Source: JAJKJG01 sp036389455 (GTDB lineage: Bacteria > Pseudomonadota > Alphaproteobacteria > Rhizobiales > Beijerinckiaceae). From it: a DNA stretch of 64,000 nucleotides. The stretch is from assembly GCA_036389455.1 (NCBI GenBank), contig DASVPW010000056.1, forward strand, positions 1-64,000, read 5' to 3'. The position numbers were made by a program, and so were the translations under genes. Of the stretch, positions 9,070 to 16,771 are shown piece after piece (within the stretch, counting starts at the first letter, position 1; every line of letters begins with the position of its first letter). The notes under the pieces were generated by a model, which worked only from the letters and a program-made list of their open reading frames with translations, did not search any database and had not been told where the DNA came from.

Positions 9070-9666
9070 ATGCGTCGTCTCGCTACCGCCGCCTTCCTCG
9101 CCGGCGCCGCCCTCGCCTCGAGCGCCGGCTCCGCCAACGCCTTCTTCCACCTGCTGTTCCAGCCGGAGAACCCGTCCCAGGGGCAGCAGTACTACCGCAA
9201 CGAGCCGGGCGCGAACGTGCAGATCTCGCCGATCCCGCGCGAGATCGTGGCCTTCTCGGGCTACGCGCCGGGCACCGTCGTCGTGAACACCTCCGAGCGC
9301 CGCCTCTACTTCGTGCTCGGGAACGGCACCGCGATCCGCTACGGCATCGGCGTCGGCCGCCCCGGCTTCACCTGGGCCGGCACGAAGACGATCGCCCGCA
9401 AGGCCGAGTGGCCGGACTGGACGCCCCCGCCCCAGATGCTGAAGCGCCGTCCCGACCTGCCGCGCCACATGGTCGGCGGCGAGGACAACCCGCTCGGCGC
9501 CCGCGCCATGTACCTCGGCGGGACGCTCTTCCGCATCCACGGCTCGAACGAGCCGGACACGATCGGGCAGGCGGTTTCTTCCGGCTGCATCCGGATGACC
9601 AACGCCGACGTGGTCGACCTCTACACCCGCGTCAAGGTCGGCACCAGGGTCGTGGTGCTGCGCTGA
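9070..9666 (+). CDS. L,D-transpeptidase (YkuD family), exported
   Basis: 198 residues with an N-terminal signal peptide ending after SAGSANA. The YkuD catalytic domain follows: VVVNTSERRLYFVLG begins it and the active-site region reads RIHGSNEP then SSGCIRM, in which the histidine and the cysteine are the catalytic pair. These periplasmic enzymes make 3-3 peptidoglycan cross-links or attach proteins to peptidoglycan. The domain makes up nearly the whole mature protein, with no LysM or other binding module. The gene stands alone and is followed by a perfect GC stem-loop. Confidence 0.93.
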   Translation: MRRLATAAFLAGAALASSAGSANAFFHLLFQPENPSQGQQYYRNEPGANVQISPIPREIVAFSGYAPGTVVVNTSERRLYFVLGNGTAIRYGIGVGRPGFTWAGTKTIARKAEWPDWTPPPQMLKRRPDLPRHMVGGEDNPLGARAMYLGGTLFRIHGSNEPDTIGQAVSSGCIRMTNADVVDLYTRVKVGTRVVVLR

Positions 9667-9681
9667 CGCAGCCCGGCCCGG

Positions 9682-9703
9682 GCCGGCGGCCTCGGCCGCC
9701 GGC
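9682..9703. terminator. Perfect 10-bp stem-loop after the L,D-transpeptidase gene
   Basis: GCCGGCGGCC pairs perfectly with GGCCGCCGGC around a two-base loop, 15 bases after the stop codon. No T run follows, so it may protect the mRNA 3' end or act with Rho rather than as an intrinsic terminator. Confidence 0.4.
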
Positions 9704-9836
9704 TCCCGGGCGCTCTCGGGAACGCTAAAATTCCCGAAACACGGTCGAACAAAGTTCAACCTCGGCCGTTTCCTAAGTAGCTCCTCGCCTCGTGAGTACC
9801 GGGCGCGGTCCTGCCCTCGAGTAGGAAGTCCGCACA

Positions 9837-10061
9837 ATGCCCATCATGGATGCCAGCTTCATCGACACCGACCAGGAAGGCGCCGAGCTCCTGCGCTCCG
9901 TGCTCGATACGGGCCGCCGCGGCCACCGCCGGAAGATCACGGACCTCCTCGGCGTGCGCGACCTGCGCCCCATCGAGGCGCCCCGCCCGATCATGGTCGA
10001 ATTCGCCGACGCCGTCGAAGAGATGGTCCACCCGGGCGTGCTCGCCGCCGTCGCGGAGTAG
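9837..10061 (+). CDS. Small acidic protein of unknown function
   Basis: 74 residues starting MPIMDASFIDTDQEG, with a basic middle (RRGHRRKI) and an acidic C-terminus (FADAVEEMVHPG). No signal peptide, membrane helix or known domain is visible. A second ATG four codons later is an alternative start. A stem-loop 12 bases after the stop fits a transcription unit ending here, which supports a real gene, but no homology-based argument can be made from the sequence alone. Confidence 0.45.
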   Translation: MPIMDASFIDTDQEGAELLRSVLDTGRRGHRRKITDLLGVRDLRPIEAPRPIMVEFADAVEEMVHPGVLAAVAE

Positions 10062-10073
10062 GCCTCGACGAAA

Positions 10074-10109
10074 GCGCCCGGCCTCGCCGGGCGCCGATCC
10101 TCATTTTTT
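10074..10109. terminator. Bidirectional stem-loop terminator between converging genes
   Basis: GCGCCCGGC pairs with GCCGGGCGC around a CTC loop. On the plus strand a run of six T follows nine bases later; on the minus strand TTT follows directly. It sits between the small gene ending at 10061 and the minus-strand gene ending at 10127, so it probably serves both. Confidence 0.6.
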
Positions 10110-10126
10110 CCGCGAAGCCTGTCGCG

Positions 10127-11077
10127 TCACCAGGGCTGCGAGGTGATGATCCCGCGGTTCGTGACCACGACCCAGGCGCGGCCGCGCCGCTCGATCGCCT
10201 CGACCTTGCCGATGCCCGGGAGCGACTGGCCCGGCGCGATCTCGTGCAGGCGCTTGTTGCGGCCCTCGATCAGCGCCATCCCGTCGTAGACCTCGCGCAG
10301 CACCCAGCCCTCGATCGGCATGGCTTTCTCGGGCCTCGGCTCGGCCTTGGCATGCTCCGACCTCGGGACCTCCTGCGGCGGCACCGGCTTTGCCTCCGGG
10401 ATGCTGCCGGTGCGCAGGGGCTCGGACGTCGCCGCAACGACGGGCTTCGCGACGGCCTGCGCCGCGGCGGCGTGCGCCGCGGCGGCATGCTTCTCCATGC
10501 GGTCCAGGCGCTCGGCCACCTGGGCGAGCTTCGGGCCGAGGTCGGCGCGCTCCGCCAGCGCCGCGAGCCGCGCCGCGACCTCCTGGTCGGCCTTCTGGGC
10601 CCTGTCCAGCCGTTCCGAGACCTGGGCGAAGCGGCCGGCGGCGTCCTGCTTCGCGCGCTCGACCGAATCCTTGAGGCCGCCGAGCGTGCCCTTGAGGGCC
10701 TGGATGTCGGCCGCCATGCGGGCCGCCTCCATCTGCCCCTTCTGAAGCCCGGAAGCCATGCCGGTCCAGTCGACGGACAGGAGCGCCTTCTCGGCCGGAT
10801 CAGGCGCCCGCTTCGTCGCCGAGGCCGCGTGCCCGGCCGCCCATCCGATGCCGAGGGCGCAGGCGAGCGCCGCGGCCTGGGCCACGTAAGGAGGGAGCGA
10901 GCGACGGCGCGACGGCGCTTCCGCCGGCTCGGTCGCGGCCCGCGGCTCGGCCGCGACCTTGATCTCGACCGGCGCGACGCTCTCGGCCTTCTTCGGATCT
11001 TCCTTCGCGGCGACCGCCTCGGCCGCTTCGGCCTTGGTCGGCTCGGGCGCCGCGGTCTCTTTCGCTTGCTCGCTCAT
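10127..11077 (-). CDS. Single-pass membrane protein with coiled coil and C-terminal beta domain
   Basis: 316 residues from the ATG at 11077. An acidic, Ala/Glu/Lys-rich cytoplasmic tail (about 1-75) precedes one transmembrane helix (YVAQAAALACALGIGWAAG). An alpha-helical coiled-coil region follows (repeated QVSERLDRAQK, QVAERLDRMEK phrases), then a Pro-rich linker. The roughly 65-residue C-terminal domain reads GWVLREVYDGMALIEGRN...APGQSLPGIGKVEAIERRGR, resembling PilP-like beta domains. The function is unknown; the shape suggests an envelope scaffold. The start was chosen because the longer frame upstream lacks protein-like composition. Confidence 0.75.
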   Translation of the reverse strand: MSEQAKETAAPEPTKAEAAEAVAAKEDPKKAESVAPVEIKVAAEPRAATEPAEAPSRRRSLPPYVAQAAALACALGIGWAAGHAASATKRAPDPAEKALLSVDWTGMASGLQKGQMEAARMAADIQALKGTLGGLKDSVERAKQDAAGRFAQVSERLDRAQKADQEVAARLAALAERADLGPKLAQVAERLDRMEKHAAAAHAAAAQAVAKPVVAATSEPLRTGSIPEAKPVPPQEVPRSEHAKAEPRPEKAMPIEGWVLREVYDGMALIEGRNKRLHEIAPGQSLPGIGKVEAIERRGRAWVVVTNRGIITSQPW

Positions 11078-11222
11078 GGACTGGTCCCCACGGTCGTTTG
11101 CCGAAAGGTAACCATCCCGGTTTACGAAAACGTTACCGTGCCGGCGGCCTGCGCCAGGGCGCGTGCCCTGTGCAGCCGATGCTTCCCATGCGACCATCGG
11201 CGGTCGCGGGGGGCTTGGGCCC

Positions 11223-11774
11223 ATGAAGGTGATCGGCATCTCGGGGAGCCTGCGGAAGGGCTCGTTCAACACGGCGGCGCTCAGGGCCGCTCAAGGGTTA
11301 GCGCCCGACGGCATGACGATCGAGGCGGCGGAGATCGGCGACCTGCCCCTCTACAACGAGGACGTGAAGGCGCAAGGGTTCCCGCCGCCCGCCGAGCGCT
11401 TGCGCTCGCAGCTTTCGGCGGCGGATGCGATCCTGTTCGTCACGCCGGAGTACAACTATTCGATCTCGGGCGTCTTGAAGAATGCGATCGACTGGGCCTC
11501 GCGCCCGCCGAACCAGCCTTTCGACGGCAAGCCGGTCGCCATCATGGGGGCGAGCCCCGGCCTCTTCGGCACCGCGCGGGCGCAATATCACCTCAGGCAG
11601 ATGATCGTCTTCCTCAACGCCTATCCGGTCAACAAGCCCGAGGTGATGATCGGCCAAGCGGCAGGCAAGTTCGACCAGGACGGCAACCTCACCGACGAGC
11701 CGACCCGGGAGTTCATCCGCAAGCTCCTGGCCTCCCTGCGCGACTGGACGAACCGCCTGAAGGGCGCGGCTTAA
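11223..11774 (+). CDS. NADPH-dependent FMN reductase (ChrR/azoreductase-like)
   Basis: 183 residues, the usual length. The flavodoxin-like fold is shown by GISGSLRKGSFNTAALR (phosphate-binding loop of FMN) and by TPEYNYSISGVLKNAIDW, the signature of this family. These cytoplasmic enzymes reduce quinones, azo dyes, chromate or free FMN with NAD(P)H. The gene is divergent from the coiled-coil membrane protein, with about 145 bases between them, and is followed by an imperfect GC stem-loop at about 11807-11832. The physiological substrate is not determinable. Confidence 0.92.
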   Translation: MKVIGISGSLRKGSFNTAALRAAQGLAPDGMTIEAAEIGDLPLYNEDVKAQGFPPPAERLRSQLSAADAILFVTPEYNYSISGVLKNAIDWASRPPNQPFDGKPVAIMGASPGLFGTARAQYHLRQMIVFLNAYPVNKPEVMIGQAAGKFDQDGNLTDEPTREFIRKLLASLRDWTNRLKGAA

Positions 11775-11854
11775 GCCTCGACGCCTGAGGGCTTAGGCTC
11801 TGTGTCCCCCGGGAAGGCCGTCGGCCTCCCCGGAGGAAGAGGCGGCGCGCGGCG

Positions 11855-12160
11855 TCAGCGTTCGGACGCCGCGATCGCGGGCGCAATCGCCTCGCCCTCG
11901 CCCGTGCCGCGCTTCCAGCGCAGGCCCGGGACGAGCATCGCGACGCGGTCGCGGTAGGCGAGATAGGCCTGCCCGAAGTGCCGGATCAGGTCGCGCTCCT
12001 CGAGCTGGATGCCGACGAGGATGTAGGCGGTCGTCATCGCGGCGAAGAGGAAGTGACCCACCGTCATCGTCGGCGTCGCCCAGAAGGCGATGAGGAAGCC
12101 GAGATAGATCGGGTGCCGCACGAGGTTGTAGAGGAACGGCGTCCGGAACGCCGTCTCTAG
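11855..12160 (-). pseudogene. Truncated isoprenylcysteine carboxyl/methanethiol methyltransferase-like fragment
   Basis: About 100 residues match the C-terminal part of MddA/ICMT-type membrane methyltransferases: FRTPFLYNLVRHPIYLGFLIAF, LFAAMTTAYILVGIQLEERDL and FGQAYLAYRDRV, the AdoMet-binding end of the family. Complete members are about 250 residues with further membrane helices upstream. Here the frame continues to 12319, but the preceding 55 residues (KCFRASLLASNTHDS and onward) look unrelated and lack those helices. I read it as a gene that lost its 5' half by deletion or rearrangement near 12160. Confidence 0.65.
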
Positions 12161-12369
12161 AAGGGCTCCGCCCGGTTGGTGTACGGGAGCCTCCTTCTTT
12201 GCGGCGGAACCCTCAGTGATGCTGTCGTGGGTATTGCTCGCAAGCAAGGATGCGCGAAAGCACTTTATCCGCCTGACTGTGACCGCCGCTGAAACCGGGA
12301 TGAACAGCAACGGCGCCAATGTGGGTGGGCGGGCGGCGCCGAGCGCCTATATTCCGGCCGAGAAAAAGA

Positions 12370-13485
12370 ATGGCGCTGACCTGCACCGACATCCTTACGC
12401 AGACCCCGCAGGGGCTGTGCTGCCCGATGGGCGGATTCCACGTCGACCCGGTGCGTCCTGTCGCGCGGGCGCTCGTCACGCACGGCCATTCCGACCACGC
12501 CCGCTCGGGCCACGGCGCGGTGCTCGCGACCCCCGAGACCTTGCGCATCATGGCGGCCCGCTACGGCGAGGGTTTTGCCGGCTCGACAGAGGAGGCGCGG
12601 CTCGGGGAGGAGATGCGCATCGGCGAGGTGACGGTGCGCTTCGTGCCGGCCGGGCATGTGCTCGGCTCGGCCCAGATCGTGATCGAGGCCGGCGGCTGCC
12701 GCGTCGTCGTCTCGGGCGACTACAAGCGCGAGGACGATCCGACCTGCCTCCCCTTCGAGGTCGTGCCCTGCGACGTGTTCATCACCGAGGCGACCTTCGG
12801 GCTGCCGGTGTTCCGCCATCCGGACGCGCGGGCGGAGGTGCGAAAGCTCCTCGATTCAGTCGCGCTCTTCCCCGAGCGCGCCCACCTCGTCGGGGTCTAT
12901 GCGCTCGGCAAGGCGCAGCGCCTGATGGCGCTGATCCGCGAAGCCGGCTACGACCGCCCGATCTTCTTGCACGGAGCGCTCGAGCGCCTGACCGACCTCT
13001 ACAAGGGCGAGGGCATCCCTCTCGGCGACACGCCGAAGGCGATGGCGGCAAAGAAAAGCGAGCTTGCCGGCGCGATCGTGCTCGCGCCGCCGTCCGCGAC
13101 GCAGGACCTGTGGTCGCGCCGCCTGCCCGACCCGGTGACGGCCTTCGCCTCGGGCTGGATGCGCGTGCGCGCCCGCGCCCGCCAGAAGGGCGTCGAGCTG
13201 CCCCTCGTCATCTCCGACCATGCCGACTGGGAGGACCTCTGCGCCACCATTGCCGAGACCGGCGCCGGCGAGGTCTGGGTCACCCACGGCCAGGAGGACG
13301 CCCTCGTCCACTGGTGCGGCACGCAAGGCCTGAAGGCGCGCCCCCTGCACATGCTGGGCTACGGCGACGAGGAGGAGGCCGGCGAAGCCGCCCTCGAGGC
13401 GGAGGCGGGCGCGAGCGACGCTCGCTTGCGCGCCGGGGCGGACGACACCACAGTCGGGACGGCCAGCAAGGGAGATGCGTCATGA
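12370..13485 (+). CDS. Ligase-associated DNA exonuclease (metallo-beta-lactamase fold)
   Basis: 371 residues from the ATG at 12370. The metal-binding motif THGHSDHARSG is near residue 40, GHVLGSAQI and SGDYKRE follow, and a late SDHADWEDL supplies the beta-CASP-like histidine. The CPMGGFHVDP opening is typical of the exonucleases encoded next to ATP-dependent ligases in bacterial repair clusters. The partner ligase starts 1 kb downstream at 14509, separated here by two unrelated genes. The frame ends with ATGA overlap to the cupin gene. The C-terminal 45 residues are low complexity, rich in Ala/Glu. Confidence 0.9.
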   Translation: MALTCTDILTQTPQGLCCPMGGFHVDPVRPVARALVTHGHSDHARSGHGAVLATPETLRIMAARYGEGFAGSTEEARLGEEMRIGEVTVRFVPAGHVLGSAQIVIEAGGCRVVVSGDYKREDDPTCLPFEVVPCDVFITEATFGLPVFRHPDARAEVRKLLDSVALFPERAHLVGVYALGKAQRLMALIREAGYDRPIFLHGALERLTDLYKGEGIPLGDTPKAMAAKKSELAGAIVLAPPSATQDLWSRRLPDPVTAFASGWMRVRARARQKGVELPLVISDHADWEDLCATIAETGAGEVWVTHGQEDALVHWCGTQGLKARPLHMLGYGDEEEAGEAALEAEAGASDARLRAGADDTTVGTASKGDAS

Positions 13486-13940
13486 ACCGGCGAGCATGGA
13501 TGATCGGAGCGGCCCTGGCCCTCGGCGCAGCGTCCGCCGCATCGGCCGTCGACCTCGATCCGAAGATCGTCGGCTTCAAGCTGCCGGACCAGATCCCCTG
13601 GGTCGAGAACGCGCGGGCCGGCAATCGCACGGCGGTGCTCCAGGGCGACCCGACGAAGGCCGGCCCCTATGCGATGCTCCTCACCTGGCTCCCGGGGAAC
13701 ATGAGCCGCCCGCACTTCCATCCCAACGACCGCTTCTTCATCGTCGTCTCGGGCACGTGGTGGGTCGGCTCGGGGCCGGACTTCGACCCGAACGCCACCG
13801 TGCCGATGCCGGCCGGCAGCCACGTGATCCACTACGCCAAGGGCGTGCACTTCGACGGCGCCAAGGACGAGCCCGCCACCATCCTGGTCTGGGGCGAGGG
13901 CCCGGCCACCACGACGCCCTGGCCGATCCCGGCGAAATGA
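13482..13940 (+). CDS. Exported cupin-domain protein
   Basis: 152 residues with a clear signal peptide (WMIGAALALGAASAASA). The mature part is a single cupin barrel: MLLTWLPGNMSRPHFHPNDRFFIVVSGTWW gives the first cupin motif with its two histidines, and GSHVIHYAKGVHFDG gives the second. Such periplasmic cupins often bind a metal, but the reaction is unknown. It overlaps the exonuclease gene by four bases, so it is part of the same transcript, yet it has no obvious role in DNA repair. Confidence 0.85.
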   Translation: MNRRAWMIGAALALGAASAASAVDLDPKIVGFKLPDQIPWVENARAGNRTAVLQGDPTKAGPYAMLLTWLPGNMSRPHFHPNDRFFIVVSGTWWVGSGPDFDPNATVPMPAGSHVIHYAKGVHFDGAKDEPATILVWGEGPATTTPWPIPAK

Positions 13941-13966
13941 CGGTATGGCGGTAGCTCCCGCTTTTC

Positions 13967-14512
13967 ATGCCTGATATTTCAACCGCTGTGGTGATTCCTG
14001 TCCTGATGGTTATCGGGACATGTATTTCCATTCTGATTGCAACCCTGACTTTTCGTAGAGCCACTTCGTACGTAAACTTGAGGCCCGATATCCGAATTGA
14101 GATGGGGTATTTTGACCCGCAAACTCGAACTGGTGCTTATACTCGAATATTCATCACATTAGAAATTGCAAATCGCGGGAAAGATCCTGTAACTATTAGG
14201 GATGCTTATATTATTGCTAAGCGGAAATGCTTTAAGGGACAAAAATCTGAAGTTCGAATTTTTCAGTTTAAAAGTACTTTAGAATTCCCGTTTGTGCTTT
14301 CTCCCGGACACATTACCGATCTTCAATCTTGGGAGCTTGGTTTTGCCCTAAGTGATTTCGACAAAAAAGCCAATCTAGGGGAGTACCGTCTGTCTGCCGT
14401 AATCCAACACAGCCAAAGTGACAAACCGGCCAAACGCGATCTGAGTCGCCAAAGCCGAGAGCTCCAGGCGCACTTGGACCGACGCAAACCCAAGAAGACT
14501 GAGGGCCAATGA
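13967..14512 (+). CDS. AT-rich membrane-anchored protein of unknown function (likely acquired)
   Basis: 181 residues. The N-terminal helix (AVVIPVLMVIGTCISILIATL) should anchor the protein in the membrane; the remainder is a soluble beta-rich region (LRPDIRIEMGYF, IFITLEIANRGKDPVTIRDAYI) ending in a basic tail (KRDLSRQSRELQAHLDRRKPKK). The codons are rich in A and T, with many ATT, TTT and AAA, in stark contrast to every neighbour, which indicates recent transfer. It sits 26 bases after the cupin gene and its stop overlaps the ligase ATG, so it was placed without breaking the operon. No known domain is recognised. Confidence 0.8.
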   Translation: MPDISTAVVIPVLMVIGTCISILIATLTFRRATSYVNLRPDIRIEMGYFDPQTRTGAYTRIFITLEIANRGKDPVTIRDAYIIAKRKCFKGQKSEVRIFQFKSTLEFPFVLSPGHITDLQSWELGFALSDFDKKANLGEYRLSAVIQHSQSDKPAKRDLSRQSRELQAHLDRRKPKKTEGQ

Positions 14513-16251
14513 ACCGCTTTGCCGCCCTCCTCGACCGTCTCGCCTACGAGCCGCGGCGGAACGCCAAGCTCAGGCTGGTGGCGGACTACTTCCGCCACGT
14601 GCCGGACCCGGAGCGCGGCTGGGCGCTCGCCGCCATGACCGGCGTCCTCTCCTTCCGCTACGCCAAGCCCGGCCTCATCCGCGGGCTTGCCGAGGAGCGG
14701 ATGGACCCGACCCTGTTCTATCTCTCCTGGGACTACGTCGGCGACCTCTCCGAGACCGTCGCCCTGATGTGGCCCAGCATCCCCCCTCACCCTAGCCCTC
14801 TCCCCTCCGGGGAGAGGGGACTTCTTGGCCACAACAACCCGCCGCCGCACGTCCCCACCCTCTCCGAGGTCGTGCACGGCCTCAGCCACGCCTCGAAGTC
14901 GGACCTGCCGGCCCTCGTCGCCTCATGGCTCGACGCGCTCGACGAGACGGCGCGCTGGGCGCTCCTCAAGCTCATCACCGGGGAGCTGCGCATCGGCGTC
15001 TCGGCGCGCCTCGCCAAGACCGCCGTCGCGAGCCTCGGCGACATTTCTCCGAACGAGGTCGAGCACATCTGGCACGGGCTCGAGCCGCCTTACGAAGAGC
15101 TGTTCGCCTGGGTCGAGGGCCGGGGCCCGCGCCCGGAGTCGCGGGATCCTGCGCCGTTCCGCCCGCCGATGCTGTCGCACCCCTTGGAAGAGGAGGACTT
15201 CTCCAAGCTCGACGCCGCCGATTTCCTCGCCGAGTGGAAGTGGGACGGCATCCGCCTCCAGGCGGCCTGCGGCCGCCGCGCCGACGGCCGGCTCGGGCGC
15301 CGTCTCTACTCCCGCACCGGCGAGGACGTGTCGCGCGCCTTCCCGGACCTCGTCGAGGCCCTGGACTTCGAAGGCGCCGTCGACGGCGAGCTCCTGATCC
15401 TGCGCGAGGGCCGGGTGCAAAGCTTCAACGTCCTGCAGCAGCGCCTCAACCGGAAGAGCGTCACGCCGAAGCTCCTCGCCGAGTACCCGGCGCACCTGCG
15501 CGTCTACGACATCCTGGCCGAGGGCGAGGAGGACCTGCGCGGCCTGCCCTTCGCCGAGCGCCGCCGCCGCCTCAAGGCGCTGGTCGACCGCCTTAAAAGT
15601 CCCCGCATCGACATTTCTCCGCTTGTCCCCTTCAAGACCTGGGAGGAGCTCGCCGCCGCCCGCGCCGACCCTGCCTCCGTCGGAGCCGGCGAGGACGCCG
15701 ACGCGATCGAGGGCTGCATGCTGAAGCGCGCCGACTCGGTGTACGTGCCCGGCCGCCCCAAGGGCCCGTGGTTCAAGTGGAAGCGCGACCCCTATCTCGT
15801 CGACGCGGTGCTGATGTACGCGGCCCGCGGCTCGGGCAAGCGCTCGTCGTTCTACTCCGACTACACCTTCGGGGTCTGGCGGAACGGTGAGGTGGGCGAG
15901 GAGCTGGTGCCGGTCGGAAAGGCCTACTTCGGCTTCACGGACGAGGAGCTGCGCCAGCTCGACCGCTGGATCCGCAACCACACCATGAACCGCTTCGGCC
16001 CGGTGCGCGAAGTCGAATACGGGCCGGACCGCGGCCTCGTGCTCGAGGTCGCCTTCGAGGGCCTGCAGCGCTCGAACCGGCACAAGAGCGGCGTCGCCAT
16101 GCGCTTCCCCCGCGTCCACCGCATCCGCTGGGACAAGCCCCCGCGGGAGGCCGACCGCATCGAGGCGCTGGAGAAGATCCTCGCGCGCGGCGAGGCCGAG
16201 GTCTTTCCCCTGCGCGGCGGGGCCGGGAGAGCGAAGGAGGCCACGTCGTGA
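14509..16251 (+). CDS. ATP-dependent DNA ligase (repair-associated)
   Basis: 580 residues. An alpha-helical N-terminal DNA-binding domain (1-210) is followed by the nucleotidyltransferase core with motif I EWKWDGIRLQ, whose lysine is adenylated, then YSRTGEDVS, DGELLI, EGCMLKR and WFKWKRD, and a C-terminal OB domain with VEYGPDRGLVLEVAFEG. It seals nicks using ATP and is the partner of the exonuclease at 12370. Residues about 88-107 (PPHPSPLPSGERG region) are encoded by a palindromic interspersed repeat that interrupts the usual family sequence in frame. It overlaps the upstream AT-rich gene (ATGA) and the downstream yjbQ-like gene. Confidence 0.92.
   Translation: MNRFAALLDRLAYEPRRNAKLRLVADYFRHVPDPERGWALAAMTGVLSFRYAKPGLIRGLAEERMDPTLFYLSWDYVGDLSETVALMWPSIPPHPSPLPSGERGLLGHNNPPPHVPTLSEVVHGLSHASKSDLPALVASWLDALDETARWALLKLITGELRIGVSARLAKTAVASLGDISPNEVEHIWHGLEPPYEELFAWVEGRGPRPESRDPAPFRPPMLSHPLEEEDFSKLDAADFLAEWKWDGIRLQAACGRRADGRLGRRLYSRTGEDVSRAFPDLVEALDFEGAVDGELLILREGRVQSFNVLQQRLNRKSVTPKLLAEYPAHLRVYDILAEGEEDLRGLPFAERRRRLKALVDRLKSPRIDISPLVPFKTWEELAAARADPASVGAGEDADAIEGCMLKRADSVYVPGRPKGPWFKWKRDPYLVDAVLMYAARGSGKRSSFYSDYTFGVWRNGEVGEELVPVGKAYFGFTDEELRQLDRWIRNHTMNRFGPVREVEYGPDRGLVLEVAFEGLQRSNRHKSGVAMRFPRVHRIRWDKPPREADRIEALEKILARGEAEVFPLRGGAGRAKEATS
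14782..14832 (+). repeat. Palindromic interspersed repeat inserted in frame in the ligase gene
   Basis: CCCTCTCCCC (14796-14805) pairs perfectly with GGGGAGAGGG (14809-14818) around a TCC loop, flanked by the CCCTCACCCTAG lead typical of small dispersed intergenic repeats in alphaproteobacteria. Here it lies inside a coding region and translates as PHPSPLPSGERG without a stop. The element boundaries are approximate. The next palindromic repeat in the window (39503-39695) belongs to a different family. Confidence 0.75.
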
Positions 16252-16715
16252 GCCGGGCCCGGATCGGCGCCGTGGAGACGCTTGGCGCCGGCGCCGCCGC
16301 GCGCCAGGCGCTCGGCCGCCTGACAGTCGAGACTCCCGGACAGGGCTTCACCGAGATCACCCGCGCGGTCGCCGAGTGGCTCGCCGGGACGGGCATCCGC
16401 GACGGCCTGCTGACGGCCTTCTGCCGCCACACCTCGGCCTCGCTGACGATCCAGGAGAACGCCGACCCCGACGTGCGCACCGATCTCTTGACGGCCCTCG
16501 ACCGCCTCGCGCCCCGAAACGCCGGCTATGTGCACAACACGGAAGGCCCGGACGATATGCCGGCCCACATCCGCACGATGCTCACGGGCGTGTCGCTGTC
16601 GGTGCCGGTGATCGGTGGTCGGCTCGCCCTCGGAACGTGGCAGGGCATCTATCTGATCGAGCACCGGGATAGCCCGCATCGGCGGGAGATCGTGATGCAC
16701 GTCGTCGGAGGGTAG
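16248..16715 (+). CDS. YjbQ/UPF0047 family protein (secondary thiamine-phosphate synthase type)
   Basis: 155 residues from a GTG overlapping the ligase stop. The family motifs are RHTSASLTIQENADPDV near residue 62, then LTALDRLAP, HIRTMLTGVS and GTWQGIYLIEHRD near residue 125, with conserved histidines that bind a metal. YjbQ proteins can show weak thiamine-phosphate synthase activity, but their natural role is unclear. The first 25 residues are a non-conserved extension, so a later start is possible. It ends the ligase-associated operon. Confidence 0.9.
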   Translation: MSRARIGAVETLGAGAAARQALGRLTVETPGQGFTEITRAVAEWLAGTGIRDGLLTAFCRHTSASLTIQENADPDVRTDLLTALDRLAPRNAGYVHNTEGPDDMPAHIRTMLTGVSLSVPVIGGRLALGTWQGIYLIEHRDSPHRREIVMHVVGG

Positions 16716-16771
16716 CCGGAGGCAAAGACCCTTGCGGAAGCTCGCCGGCAGCGTTCTTTGATGGTCGAGGT

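Noticed and set aside
12160..12369. Insertion sequence remnant at the composition break
   Set aside because: No terminal inverted repeats, target duplication or transposase fragment could be identified.
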